The notes beneath the pieces are model-generated. The model was given only the letters and a program-made list of their open reading frames with translations. It searched no databases and was not told the DNA's origin. A stretch of 64,000 nucleotides of DNA from the NCBI RefSeq assembly GCF_003752465.1, contig NZ_RKHJ01000001.1, positions 2,898,036 through 2,962,035 of the forward strand, given 5' to 3'. This document shows positions 35,081-43,406 of the stretch, one piece after another; position 1 is the first letter of the stretch; every line of letters begins with the position of its first letter. The position numbers and the translations under genes are program-made. This DNA is from Agrococcus jenensis. GTDB taxonomy: Bacteria; Actinomycetota; Actinomycetes; Actinomycetales; Microbacteriaceae.

Positions 35081-35086
35081 TACGCT
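35081..35086 (+). promoter_or_regulatory. -10 box of leaderless EEP gene
   Basis: TACGCT followed by 6 nt and the GTG at 35093; decides the start of that gene. Confidence 0.6.
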
Positions 35087-35092
35087 CCCGAT

Positions 35093-36100
35093 GTGCTCGC
35101 GATCCTCGGTTGGCTGCTCGCCATCGTCATCGCGGCGTGCCTGCTGATCGCCGCGTGGCCGCAGGCGCTCGGCCTCGAGCAGGCGCCGGTCGTCGCCCAG
35201 GTCGTGTCGATGCGGATCGGCGTGGTCGGCATCGCGCTCGTGCTGGCGATCGTCTTCCTCTGCTTCGTCGGCTGGCGGCGCGTGCGGCCCTTCGTGCTCG
35301 GCGTCGTCTCGATGCTGCTCGTCTTCGCGCTCGTCTCCGGCGGCGTCCACGCATCCCGCGGTCTCGATGACGGCCAGACGATCGACGGCGACGGGGGCGA
35401 CCTCGTGGTGCTCACCTGGAACACGCTCGGCGACGAGCCGGGCGCCGAGGAGGTCGCGCGCATCATCGACGAGACCGGGGCGGATGTCGTGATGCTGCCC
35501 GAGACGACGCTGCCGCTCGGCGTCGGGGTCGCGGAGCTGCTGCGCGAGCGCGGCAACCCGTTCTGGGTGCACACGACCGACTACTCCCCCTCGTACGGCG
35601 CGCTCAACACGACGCTGCTCATCTCGGCGGCGCTCGGCGAGTACACGACCGACGGCTCCGTCGGCGGCACGCGCACGCTGCCCACCGTCGTCGCGCGACC
35701 GGACGACGGCGAGGGCCCCGTGCTCGTGTCGACGCACCCGGTCGCGCCCGTGCCGCAGCAGATGCGCAACTGGCGCGCCGACCTCGAGTTCGTCGCGGGT
35801 CTCTGCGACGGCTCGTCCTCGGTCGTGATGGCGGGCGACTTCAACTCCACGCTCGACCACTGGGCCTCGCTCGGCGTCGACGGCGGCGACCTCGGCACGT
35901 GCCGCGACGCGGCGAGCGCGGTCGGCGCGGGCGCGGTCGGCAGCTGGCCGACGTGGGCGCCGTCGTGGCTCGGCGCGCAGATCGACCACGTCGTCGCCAC
36001 GCCCGACTGGGAGCCGGTCGCCGCGCGGGTGCTCACCGGGCTCGACAGCGCCGGCACCGACCACCGGCCGGTCCTCGTGCAGCTGCGGAGGACCGGCTAG
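35093..36100 (+). CDS. Membrane-anchored endonuclease/exonuclease/phosphatase (EEP) family protein
   Basis: 335 residues. Three N-terminal transmembrane helices (about 2-22, 38-60 and 65-88) are followed by an EEP (DNase I-like) domain on the outer face. Catalytic words: VLTWNTLGDEP, VMLPETTLP, VMAGDFNSTLDHW, AQIDHVVAT and GTDHRPVLV. Similar proteins hydrolyse phosphoesters at the cell surface; the substrate is unknown. Leaderless GTG. Its TAG stop shares CTAG with the convergent hydrolase. Confidence 0.87.
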   Translation: MLAILGWLLAIVIAACLLIAAWPQALGLEQAPVVAQVVSMRIGVVGIALVLAIVFLCFVGWRRVRPFVLGVVSMLLVFALVSGGVHASRGLDDGQTIDGDGGDLVVLTWNTLGDEPGAEEVARIIDETGADVVMLPETTLPLGVGVAELLRERGNPFWVHTTDYSPSYGALNTTLLISAALGEYTTDGSVGGTRTLPTVVARPDDGEGPVLVSTHPVAPVPQQMRNWRADLEFVAGLCDGSSSVVMAGDFNSTLDHWASLGVDGGDLGTCRDAASAVGAGAVGSWPTWAPSWLGAQIDHVVATPDWEPVAARVLTGLDSAGTDHRPVLVQLRRTG

Positions 36101-36912
36101 CGGTCGGCCCCGCCGGGCTCGGCGTCGTCCGCCGTGTCGCGCACCGCCTCGCGCAGCTCCGCTCCGGGCTCCGGCCGCGCGTCGCTCGTGAGCGCGCGGA
36201 TCGCGTCGAGCACGGCCTCGGCCGCCTCCCGGGTGGCGAGCGGCCGGAAGTGGCCGCTCGCGCGCAGCCGCACGCCCTGCATCCCCTCCGGGATCTCGTT
36301 GCCCGGGATGTGCGGGTCGATGCGCGGCAGGATCACGCGGATGCGCGCATCCGCGACGCGCTCCGCGGCGAGCGCGAGCAGCACCTCGCTCGACGCGTCG
36401 AGCTCGCGCACCCACGTGCCCGGGATGAAGCGCGCCCGCGCCGAGCCGGCGAAGGGGGTGGCGAGCGCGACGAGCCCGTCGGGCTGCGGCTCGTCGGGCT
36501 CGAGGGCGCGGTCGACGAGCACGCGCTTGCCGATGAGGCCGCCCTTCGAGTGGCCGACGAGCACGATCCTGGCGTGCGGATGCTCGGCGGCGACGCGGTC
36601 GACCACGTCGCGCACGATCGGCGCCGACTCGAGCACCGGCGCGAGGTTGCGGTCGAGCTCCGGCACGAAGTGCACCGCGTGCCCCGCGTGCACGAGGTGC
36701 TTCGCGAGCGGCTCCATGAAGTGCCACCGCTCGACGACGCCGGGCACGAGCACGACGTGGACGCGCGCATCCGCAGGACCGGTGAGCGACGGCGGCCGGC
36801 GGTCGAACCACGAGCGCACGTGCTGCATCGCCGCGAAGCGGTAGTCCCCCGCCCAGACGAGGGCCTCCCCGGGCATGAGCCGCGCGCTCGGCCGCGGGCG
36901 CTGCGCGCTCAT
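36097..36912 (-). CDS. Alpha/beta hydrolase (lipase/PGAP1-like)
   Basis: 271 residues. Nucleophile elbow GHSKGG near residue 118, preceded by VHVVLVPGVVERWHFMEPLAKHL (oxyanion strand). The F-M-x-P-x-x-K-H and HSKGGL wording recalls triacylglycerol-lipase or PGAP1-like proteins acting on membrane lipids. No signal peptide. ATG overlaps the stop of the upstream hydrolase (ATGA), so both are made together. Confidence 0.83.
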   Translation of the reverse strand: MSAQRPRPSARLMPGEALVWAGDYRFAAMQHVRSWFDRRPPSLTGPADARVHVVLVPGVVERWHFMEPLAKHLVHAGHAVHFVPELDRNLAPVLESAPIVRDVVDRVAAEHPHARIVLVGHSKGGLIGKRVLVDRALEPDEPQPDGLVALATPFAGSARARFIPGTWVRELDASSEVLLALAAERVADARIRVILPRIDPHIPGNEIPEGMQGVRLRASGHFRPLATREAAEAVLDAIRALTSDARPEPGAELREAVRDTADDAEPGGADR

Positions 36913-37703
36913 GCCGCGAACTCCATCACCATGCGCGCGACCGGCTCGGCGCCGGTCACCATCGCCTCGTGGCCCTTGCCGCGCGCGATCCGCAGCTCGG
37001 CGTCCGGCAGCAGGCCGCACACCTCGGCGGCCCAGTCCTCCGGCACGACCCTGTCCTCCTCGCCGCGGATGACGAGCGTCGGCTGGAGCACGCGCGGCAG
37101 CACGTCGCGCAGGTCGTGCGCGAGCATCGACCGCAGCTTCCGCAGGTACCAGCGCAGCCCGGTCTGGGCGTACATGCGCGCGCCGACGAGCGCGACGATG
37201 GGCGGGTCGTTCGCGAGGTCCTGCAGCAGCCGCCACGCCTGCTGCCAGCCGCTGCGCTCGCGCGGGTTGACGGTGGGCGCGATGAGCACGACGCGGTCGA
37301 CGACCTCGGGGTGCCGCGCGGCGAGCTCGGCGACCACCTGGGTGCCCATCGAGTGGCCGAGCGCGATCACCGGCTCGCCGACGATGCCGCGCAGGGCGTC
37401 GGCGACGAAGTCGGCGAGCTCCGGCATCGGCATGCTCTCGGCCGGCTCCGGCGACGACCCGAAGCCGGGGAGGTCGAGGGCGATGACGTCGAGCTCGGCC
37501 GAGAGCGCCTCGCGCAGCAGCCCGAAGTACTGCTGCCCCATGCCGATCCCGTGCACGAGCAGCACGATCGGCGCTCCCTCGCGCCGCCAGCGGCGCAGCA
37601 GCAGCACGTGATCGCCGTCCACGTGGGAGGCGACGGCGCCGTCGACCGCGGTGTCGGCGACCTCGCGCCACTCGGCGAGGCCAGCGGGGGTCGGCACATG
37701 CAT
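36909..37703 (-). CDS. Alpha/beta hydrolase
   Basis: 264 residues with a complete triad: Ser in LGHSMGTQ, Asp in GEEDRVVP and His in GKGHEAM; oxyanion HGIGMGQQ. Close to esterase/C-C hydrolase families; substrate unknown. ATG 6 nt after TACCCT, leaderless; heads a two-gene operon with a second hydrolase. Confidence 0.87.
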   Translation of the reverse strand: MHVPTPAGLAEWREVADTAVDGAVASHVDGDHVLLLRRWRREGAPIVLLVHGIGMGQQYFGLLREALSAELDVIALDLPGFGSSPEPAESMPMPELADFVADALRGIVGEPVIALGHSMGTQVVAELAARHPEVVDRVVLIAPTVNPRERSGWQQAWRLLQDLANDPPIVALVGARMYAQTGLRWYLRKLRSMLAHDLRDVLPRVLQPTLVIRGEEDRVVPEDWAAEVCGLLPDAELRIARGKGHEAMVTGAEPVARMVMEFAA

Positions 37704-37709
37704 CCCACG

Positions 37710-37715
37710 AGGGTA
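37710..37715 (-). promoter_or_regulatory. -10 box of the two-hydrolase operon
   Basis: TACCCT on the minus strand, 6 nt before the ATG at 37703. Confidence 0.6.
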
Positions 37716-37755
37716 CGGCGCGCCGCCTGAGCCTGTCCTGCGTCGCGCCGCCCGG

Positions 37756-39024
37756 TCAGGCCGCCGCGTCGGGCAGCTCGCGGAGCGCCCAGAACGGGCC
37801 GATGACGACGAACAGCGCCGAGACCACCTGCCCGACCGCGCCGATCCACATGGTCGGGACGACGCCGAGCCAGGTGCCGAGCACGCCCGCCGCGAGCGCC
37901 GCGATCGGCATCACGCCCCAGACGCAGAAGCGGATGGAGGCGTTCATGCGGCCGAGCAGCCGGGTGGGCGTGATGCGCTGGCGGAAGGTGAGCTGCGTGA
38001 TGTTGTAGAGCAGCACGGTGAAGCTCGCGACGAAGGACTGCGCCACGAGCAGCGGGAACGCGACCGCCGGGAACGTGGCCGCGAGCGGCAGCAGGCACGC
38101 GACGACGCTGAACGCGATCCCGCTCGCCGGGATGGCGCGCGCCTCGCCGATGCGGCGCACGATGTGGGGCGTCGCGACCGCGCCGGCGAGCCCGCCGATC
38201 GCCCCGAGCGAGAAGATCACACCCATCGCGGCGGGGCTGAGCCCGAGCTCGCGCAGCAGGAAGATGGGCAGCAGGGTGAACGACAGCGTGCTCGAGAGGT
38301 TGAAGACGGCGGTCGTCGTGACGATGCGGCGCAGCAGCCGGTTGCCGAACACCCAGCGCAGGCCCTCGCCGATCTCCTGCAGGATCGGCCCGCGGTCGTC
38401 GGCGGCGCGCGGCTCCTCGTGGTCGCGCGTGAGCAGCAGCGCGACGAACGATGCGACGTAGGTGCCGACCGTGGCGAGGATCGCGAACGGCGCGGCGACG
38501 ATGCCGATGAGCCAGCCGCCGACCGCGGGACCGCCGATGTTCGCCACCTGGTAGGTCGCCTCGAGCTTGCCGTTCGCCTCGGCGATCTGGCCGGGCCGGA
38601 CGAGCGACGGGATGAGGCTCTGGTACGACACGTCGAAGAAGACGGTGGCGACCCCGACCACGAGCGCGACGGCGTAGAGGTGCCACATCTCGAGCAGGCC
38701 GGCCCACCACAGCAGCGGCACGACGCCGAGCGCGACCGCGCGCACGGCATCCGCCCAGATCATCACCCGGCGCTTGCGCATGCGGTCGATCCAGGCGCCC
38801 GCGGGCAGCCCGACGACGAGGAACGCGGCGACGCCCGCGGCGTTCAGGAACCCGACCTCGAGCTCGCTCGCGCCGAGCAGCAGCACCGCGAGCACCGGGA
38901 TCGCGAGCTCGGCGACCTGCGATCCGAGCTGCGCGAGCGCCTGGCCGCTCCAGAGGGTGAGGAAGTTGCCGTCGCGCCAGAGCGAGCGGTCCGCGCGCTC
39001 CCCGACGGCTTCCGATCGAGACAT
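37756..39024 (-). CDS. MFS transporter (MFS_3, drug/siderophore-exporter type)
   Basis: 422 residues with about 11-12 transmembrane helices. N-terminal LWRDGNFLTLWSGQALAQLGSQV is the usual start of this MFS_3 group; the motif-A loop is WIDRMRKRRVMI. Likely a proton-driven exporter of toxic compounds, macrolides or siderophores; substrate unknown. ATG lies 7 nt after a TTGACA-17-CACACT promoter and shares an operator with the divergent ArsR-like gene, so it is probably repressed by that regulator. Confidence 0.88.
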   Translation of the reverse strand: MSRSEAVGERADRSLWRDGNFLTLWSGQALAQLGSQVAELAIPVLAVLLLGASELEVGFLNAAGVAAFLVVGLPAGAWIDRMRKRRVMIWADAVRAVALGVVPLLWWAGLLEMWHLYAVALVVGVATVFFDVSYQSLIPSLVRPGQIAEANGKLEATYQVANIGGPAVGGWLIGIVAAPFAILATVGTYVASFVALLLTRDHEEPRAADDRGPILQEIGEGLRWVFGNRLLRRIVTTTAVFNLSSTLSFTLLPIFLLRELGLSPAAMGVIFSLGAIGGLAGAVATPHIVRRIGEARAIPASGIAFSVVACLLPLAATFPAVAFPLLVAQSFVASFTVLLYNITQLTFRQRITPTRLLGRMNASIRFCVWGVMPIAALAAGVLGTWLGVVPTMWIGAVGQVVSALFVVIGPFWALRELPDAAA

Positions 39025-39031
39025 GTCGATC

Positions 39032-39075
39032 AGTGTGCGCGCTCGATTGAGATCTGTCAATCGCTCGCGTAGGGT
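39032..39075. promoter_or_regulatory. Divergent MFS / ArsR promoters
   Basis: Minus: TTGACA (39060-39055), 17 bp, CACACT (39037-39032), 7 nt to the MFS ATG. Plus: TTGAGA (39047-39052), 17 bp, TAGGGT (39070-39075), 6 nt to the ArsR ATG. The two -35 boxes face each other. Confidence 0.65.
39044..39063. promoter_or_regulatory. Probable ArsR-type operator, 7-bp arms
   Basis: CGATTGA-GATCTG-TCAATCG, a perfect 7-bp inverted repeat with 6-bp spacer. It covers the -35 boxes of both divergent promoters, so one bound dimer could shut both. Confidence 0.72.
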
Positions 39076-39081
39076 GACGGC

Positions 39082-39618
39082 ATGGGCGACGACCGGATCG
39101 AGCTGCGGGCCGACGATCCCGACGCTCGCGCGCAGGCGATGGCGCGGGCCCTCAGCTCGCCGCTGCGGCTCCGAGCGCTGCGGCTGTGCGCGTTCGAGTC
39201 GCGCACGAACAAGGAGCTCGCCGAGCTGCTGGGCGTCAACCCCGGCACGATGCTCCACCACGTGCGCACGCTCGTGCAGACCGGCTTCCTCGCGGCCGAG
39301 CCCGAGCGCGCCGGCGCCGGCGGTGCGCGCGAGGTGCCCTACCGCGCGACCGGGCTCTCGTGGCGCACGTCGATGCCCGAGGGCTCCCCCGTGCTCGTCG
39401 AGACGTTCCTGCAGCAGATCGAGGGGCTCGCGCCCGACCAGCTCGACGCGACCTGGATGGGGCTGAAGATCGACGACGCGCACCGCGAGGAGTTCGAGCG
39501 GCGGCTGCTCGCGCTGCTCGACGAGTTCAAGGAGCGCGGTCCCGACCCCGACGGCACGACGCTCGGCTTCTTCGCCGCGCTCTACGCCGACCGCAACCCG
39601 CCCTCGGTGCGCGGCTGA
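39082..39618 (+). CDS. ArsR-family winged-helix regulator
   Basis: 178 residues. HTH: ALSSPLRLRALRLCAF, then TNKELAELLGVNPGTMLHHVRTLVQTGFL (recognition helix NPGTMLHHVRTL) and a wing with VPYRATGLSW. The C-terminal half (Glu-rich helices, ALLDEFKERG) is longer than in metal-sensing ArsR proteins and has no metal-binding Cys motif, so an organic effector is more likely. Leaderless ATG; divergent from the MFS exporter it probably controls. Confidence 0.87.
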   Translation: MGDDRIELRADDPDARAQAMARALSSPLRLRALRLCAFESRTNKELAELLGVNPGTMLHHVRTLVQTGFLAAEPERAGAGGAREVPYRATGLSWRTSMPEGSPVLVETFLQQIEGLAPDQLDATWMGLKIDDAHREEFERRLLALLDEFKERGPDPDGTTLGFFAALYADRNPPSVRG

Positions 39619-39650
39619 GGCATCCGCCGCCACCGACCTCGCCTCGGTGG

Positions 39651-39656
39651 GATGAT
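39651..39656 (+). promoter_or_regulatory. Possible -10 box of aminopeptidase P gene
   Basis: GATGAT followed by 7 nt and the ATG at 39664; supports starting the protein at MSDQATT. Confidence 0.45.
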
Positions 39657-39663
39657 GGCGGGC

Positions 39664-41112
39664 ATGAGTGACCAGGCGACGACGCAGAGCACGACCAACC
39701 GATCGACGACCCCGACGTCGTCGGCGTTCACGGAGCACATCCAGTCCGGCTGGGCCGAGCGCGAGGCGACGACGCCCGCGCCGCGCGCCGCCGCCGGCCC
39801 CGCCGCCGAGCGCCGCGCGCGGCTCTCGGCGATGCACCCCGGCGTGCGCCTCGTGATCCCGGCGGGGTCGCTCAAGGTGCGCTCGAACGACACCGACTAC
39901 CCGTTCCGCGCGCACGCCGACTTCACCTACCTCACCGGCTGGGGCTCCGACGCCGAACCCGACTCGGTGCTCGTGCTCGAGCCGGCGGCCGGCGACGGCC
40001 ACGAGGCGACGCTGTACTTCCGCGGTCCCGCCGGTCGCGGCACGACCGAGTTCTACGCGAACCCGGCGATCGGCGAGTTCTGGGTCGGTCCCCGGCCCTC
40101 GCTCGAGCACGTCGCGGCCGACCTCGGCGTCGCGACCGCCGACCTCGCCGAGCTGGACGCCGCCCTGACCGGCGGCGGCACCGCGCTCGTCGTGACCGGC
40201 GCCGACCCCGCCGTCGAGGCGCGCGTCGAGGGCGCGAACCCCGACGGCGACACGCTCGCGCGCGACCTCAGCGAGCTGCGGCTCGTGAAGGACGCTTGGG
40301 AGGTCGCCGAGGTGCAGGCCGCGGTCGACGCGACCGCGCGCGGCTTCGACGACGTCATCGCCGACCTCGCGCTCGCCACCCGCCACGAGCTCGGCGAGCG
40401 CGTCGTCGAGGGCGCCTTCCACCGCCGCGCGCGGCTCGACGGCAACGCCGTCGGCTACGACACGATCGCGGCATCCGGTCACCACGCCTGCTACCTGCAC
40501 TGGACGCGCAACGACGGCGCCGTCCGGGAGGGCGACCTCATCCTGCTCGACGCGGGCGTCGAGGTCGACAGCCTCTACACAGCCGACATCACCCGCACCC
40601 TGCCGATCTCGGGCGCATTCACCGAGGTGCAGCGGCGCGTCTACGACGCCGTCGTCGAGGCGGCCGACGCCGCCTTCGCGATCGTGAGGCCGGGCATCGT
40701 CTTCAAGGAGGTGCACGCCGCCGCGATGGAGGTGATCGCGCGCCGGACCGCGGAGTGGGGGCTGCTGCCGATCTCGGCGGAGGCGTCGCTCGAGCCCGAC
40801 CAGCAGCTGCACCGGCGCTGGATGGTGCACGGCACGAGCCACCACCTCGGCCTCGACGTGCACGACTGCGCGCAGGCGCGCCGCGACTTCTACCACGACG
40901 GCATCGTGCGCGAGGGGATGGTCTTCACGATCGAGCCCGGCCTCTACTTCCAGGCCGACGACCTCACCGTGCCCGAGGAGCTGCGCGGCATCGGCATCCG
41001 CATCGAGGACGACATCGTCGTCACGGCCGACGGCGCCCGGAACCTCTCCGGCGCGATCCCCCGCACGGCCGACCAGGTCGAGGCGTGGATGCGCGAGGTG
41101 CGCGCGCGCTGA
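39664..41112 (+). CDS. Xaa-Pro aminopeptidase (aminopeptidase P, M24B)
   Basis: 482 residues: N-terminal AMP_N domain (GSLKVRSNDTDYPFRAHADFTYLTG) and C-terminal pita-bread metallopeptidase. The five dimetal ligands are visible: Asp in LLDAGVEVD, Asp in TADITRTL, His in GTSHHLGLDVHD, Glu in TIEPGLYF and Glu in IRIEDDIVV. Removes N-terminal residues preceding proline. I start at MSDQATT, 7 nt after GATGAT; an ATG 12 nt upstream lies inside that hexamer. Confidence 0.93.
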   Translation: MSDQATTQSTTNRSTTPTSSAFTEHIQSGWAEREATTPAPRAAAGPAAERRARLSAMHPGVRLVIPAGSLKVRSNDTDYPFRAHADFTYLTGWGSDAEPDSVLVLEPAAGDGHEATLYFRGPAGRGTTEFYANPAIGEFWVGPRPSLEHVAADLGVATADLAELDAALTGGGTALVVTGADPAVEARVEGANPDGDTLARDLSELRLVKDAWEVAEVQAAVDATARGFDDVIADLALATRHELGERVVEGAFHRRARLDGNAVGYDTIAASGHHACYLHWTRNDGAVREGDLILLDAGVEVDSLYTADITRTLPISGAFTEVQRRVYDAVVEAADAAFAIVRPGIVFKEVHAAAMEVIARRTAEWGLLPISAEASLEPDQQLHRRWMVHGTSHHLGLDVHDCAQARRDFYHDGIVREGMVFTIEPGLYFQADDLTVPEELRGIGIRIEDDIVVTADGARNLSGAIPRTADQVEAWMREVRAR

Positions 41113-41130
41113 CGCGACCCGGCGGCGCGC

Positions 41131-41796
41131 TCAGCCCAGGACGAGCGTGACCGCGATCACGAGCATGACCGCCGCGATGGCACCGTCGAGGATGCGCCAG
41201 GCCCGCTCCGTGCGCAGCAGCGGCGCGAGGTAGCGGGCGCCGTAGCCGAAGCCGACGAACCACAGCGTGCTCGCCGTGATGCCGCCCACCATGAACCACC
41301 AGCGCGCGTCGCCGTGCGTCGCGGCGACCGAGCCCATCACGACGGTCGTCTCGACGAGCGCGTGCGGGTTGAGCCAGGTGACCGCGAGGATCGTGCCGAG
41401 CACGGCGAGCCGGCTGCTGCGGGTGCGGGTGCGGGTCGCCACGGGGGCGCCGCCGCCGGGCACGCCGTCGGCCTCCGCCTCGGGCGCCGCCTCGAGCGAG
41501 CCGCCGCCGCGCCACGCGCGCCGGGCGCTCACGATCGCGAAGCCCACGATGAAGACGGCACCGGCCCAGCGGGCGACGGTCTCGAGCCACGGGTGGCTCG
41601 TCACGAGCGTCGCGACGCCGGCGACGCCGATCACCTGCAGGATGGCGTCGCTCACGACGCACACGAGCACGACGATCCCGACGTGCTCGCGGCGGAGGCC
41701 CTGCCGCAGCACCACGGCGTTCTGCGCGCCGATCGAGATGATCAGCCCGAGGCAGAGGCCGAGCCCCGACAGCAGTGCGATGAGTCCCTGGTCCAT
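41131..41796 (-). CDS. LysE/ArgO-type amino acid exporter
   Basis: 221-residue LysE-superfamily protein with about six transmembrane helices. Family words: LGLIISIGAQNAVVLRQGLRREH near the N-terminus, SDAILQVIGVAG and TWLNPHALVET. Expected to export L-lysine/L-arginine. The divergent LysR-type gene resembles LysG/ArgP, the normal partner. ATG 7 nt after TAGCGT, leaderless; an in-frame upstream ATG would extend into the regulator's control region. Confidence 0.92.
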   Translation of the reverse strand: MDQGLIALLSGLGLCLGLIISIGAQNAVVLRQGLRREHVGIVVLVCVVSDAILQVIGVAGVATLVTSHPWLETVARWAGAVFIVGFAIVSARRAWRGGGSLEAAPEAEADGVPGGGAPVATRTRTRSSRLAVLGTILAVTWLNPHALVETTVVMGSVAATHGDARWWFMVGGITASTLWFVGFGYGARYLAPLLRTERAWRILDGAIAAVMLVIAVTLVLG

Positions 41797-41803
41797 GCCG
41801 TCG

Positions 41804-41809
41804 ACGCTA
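41804..41809 (-). promoter_or_regulatory. -10 box of leaderless lysE-like promoter
   Basis: TAGCGT on the minus strand, 7 nt before the ATG at 41796. Confidence 0.6.
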
Positions 41810-41834
41810 CGAGTGATCAGACATGCAGTCCAGC

Positions 41835-41846
41835 GCACGATCGTGC
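41835..41846. promoter_or_regulatory. Palindrome between LysE and LysR genes (possible regulator site)
   Basis: GCACGATCGTGC, a perfect 12-bp palindrome 26-31 bp beyond the exporter -10 box, where a LysR-type activator would bind (around -35 to -65). The AT-rich ATCATAAGGAT lies next to it. Confidence 0.5.
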
Positions 41847-41869
41847 AGCATCATAAGGATCGCTTCATC

Positions 41870-41875
41870 TAGGAT
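41870..41875 (+). promoter_or_regulatory. -10 box of leaderless LysR-family gene
   Basis: TAGGAT followed by 6 nt and the ATG at 41882. Confidence 0.6.
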
Positions 41876-41881
41876 CGAGGG

Positions 41882-42763
41882 ATGGACCTGCCGCTCGACC
41901 ATCTCCGCACGCTCGCCGCCGTCGTCGACGCCGGCACGCTCGACCGGGCGGCCGTGCAGCTCGCGGTGTCGCCGAGCGCGGTGAGCCAGCGCATCCGCGC
42001 GATCGAGCAGCGCGTCGGCCGGGTGGTGCTGCAGCGGACGAAGCCGGTGCGCGCCACCGAGGCCGGTGAGGCGCTCGTGCGGCTCGCGCGGCAGCTCGCG
42101 CTGCTCGAGCACGACGCGCGCATCGCGCTCGGCGACGACACCCTCGCGCAGCGCGTGCCGCTCGCCGTGAACGCCGACTCCCTCATCACCTGGTTCCTGC
42201 CCGCGCTCGCCGCGGTGACCGCCGAGCGGAGCGTGACGTTCGACATCCATCGCGAGGACCAGGAGCGCACCGCCCAGCTGCTCGAGGCGGGCACCGTCAT
42301 GGGCGCGGTCACCTCGCAGCGCGAGCCGGTCGCCGGCTGCGTCGCCTCGCCGCTCGGACGCATGCGCTACGTGCCGATCGCTTCGCGCGCCCTCGCCGAG
42401 CGGTGGTTCTCGCGTGGGCTGTCCCGCGCGGCCCTCGAGGCGGCGCCGATCGTCGACTTCGACCGCCACGACACCCTCCAGGCCAAGTTCGCGCACCGGC
42501 ACGGCGCGCGCTCGGAGGCGCCGCGGCACGTCATCTCGGCATCCGCCGAGTTCGCCGAGGCGGTGCGGATGGGGCTCGGCTGGGGCATGCTGCTGCCCGG
42601 TCAGTTCGAGGCGGGGCTCGCCGACGGCTCGCTCGTGCAGCTCGCCGAGACGGGGGTCGAGGTGCCGCTGTGGTGGCAGCGCTGGAACCTGTCGTCGCCG
42701 CTGCTCGACCTCGTGACGGATGCCGTGCAGTCGGCCGCGCGGACGTCGCCCGCGCTGGTCTGA
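41882..42763 (+). CDS. LysR-family regulator, ArgP/LysG type
   Basis: 293 residues. The N-terminal HTH reads LDHLRTLAAVVDAGTLDRAAVQLAVSPSAVSQRIRAIEQ, with the S-P-S-A-V-S-Q-R-I motif typical of ArgP/LysG rather than the usual S-Q-S-x-S. The effector domain contains LAVNADSLITWFLPAL and GMLLP. It probably activates the adjacent exporter in response to lysine or arginine. Leaderless ATG. Confidence 0.92.
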   Translation: MDLPLDHLRTLAAVVDAGTLDRAAVQLAVSPSAVSQRIRAIEQRVGRVVLQRTKPVRATEAGEALVRLARQLALLEHDARIALGDDTLAQRVPLAVNADSLITWFLPALAAVTAERSVTFDIHREDQERTAQLLEAGTVMGAVTSQREPVAGCVASPLGRMRYVPIASRALAERWFSRGLSRAALEAAPIVDFDRHDTLQAKFAHRHGARSEAPRHVISASAEFAEAVRMGLGWGMLLPGQFEAGLADGSLVQLAETGVEVPLWWQRWNLSSPLLDLVTDAVQSAARTSPALV

Positions 42764-42766
42764 CCC

Positions 42767-43312
42767 TCAGCCGAGCGGCGGTGCGGGCGGCTGCGGCTGC
42801 TCGGCCGGCTGCGGCGCGGGCGATGCCGCCGCTGCGGCGCCGCCGCGCTGGCCGATGATGTGCATGGCCTTGCCGGCGGTCTCCTGCGGGGCGACGACGT
42901 CGTAGCGGGCCGCGAGCACCTGCTGCACCGACGCGTAGTCGCGCTTGCGGCGGGTCATCGCGTGCGAGGTGACGCCGAGCAGGATGCCGAACGCGAGGCC
43001 GAGCGCCGGGAAGAGCAGCACCGAGGCGATCGCCTCCGGCACGAAGAGCAGGTAGACGAGGCCGATGAACGCGCCGAAGCCGAGCCCGCGCATCGCGCCC
43101 TGCAGCGCGACCTTGCCCCACGTGAGCCTGCCCACGATGCGCTCGACGAGCTTGAGGTCGTTGCCGACGATCGCGAGGCCGACGACCTCCGCCTCGGCGC
43201 CCGAGACCTTCGCGACCGCGGCCTGCGCCTGGTCGTAGGTCTCGTAGGAGGCCACCACGACACCGCGCGGCAGATGCTGGTCGCCGGTCGCGGATCGCTG
43301 GAACATGCTCAC
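42767..43312 (-). CDS. General-stress-protein-17M-like (YflT-domain) membrane protein
   Basis: 181 residues. N-terminal heat-induced-stress (YflT) domain: VVVASYETYDQAQAAVAKVSG, AEVVGLAIVGNDLKLVERI. Two central hydrophobic helices (about 68-110) anchor it, and the C-terminus is Pro/Ala/Gln-rich. GTG start at 43312 is 6 nt after AAGACT; an ATG two codons downstream is a possible alternative. Stress role is inferred from family only. Confidence 0.8.
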   Translation of the reverse strand: MSMFQRSATGDQHLPRGVVVASYETYDQAQAAVAKVSGAEAEVVGLAIVGNDLKLVERIVGRLTWGKVALQGAMRGLGFGAFIGLVYLLFVPEAIASVLLFPALGLAFGILLGVTSHAMTRRKRDYASVQQVLAARYDVVAPQETAGKAMHIIGQRGGAAAAASPAPQPAEQPQPPAPPLG

Positions 43313-43318
43313 CCGCCC

Positions 43319-43324
43319 AGTCTT
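43319..43324 (-). promoter_or_regulatory. Possible -10 box of YflT-domain gene
   Basis: AAGACT on the minus strand, 6 nt before the GTG at 43312; a weaker match to TANNNT. Confidence 0.4.
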
Positions 43325-43393
43325 CCATGCGGTCGTCGGCGCGCACCGGGCTTTCGCTCTGGGCGTCACACCTCGACGGGCGGCGCTGCGCGG

Positions 43394-43399
43394 TACGTT
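43394..43399 (+). promoter_or_regulatory. -10 box of leaderless MgtE-N/CBS gene
   Basis: TACGTT followed by 7 nt and the ATG at 43407. Confidence 0.55.
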
Positions 43400-43406
43400 G
43401 GACGGC

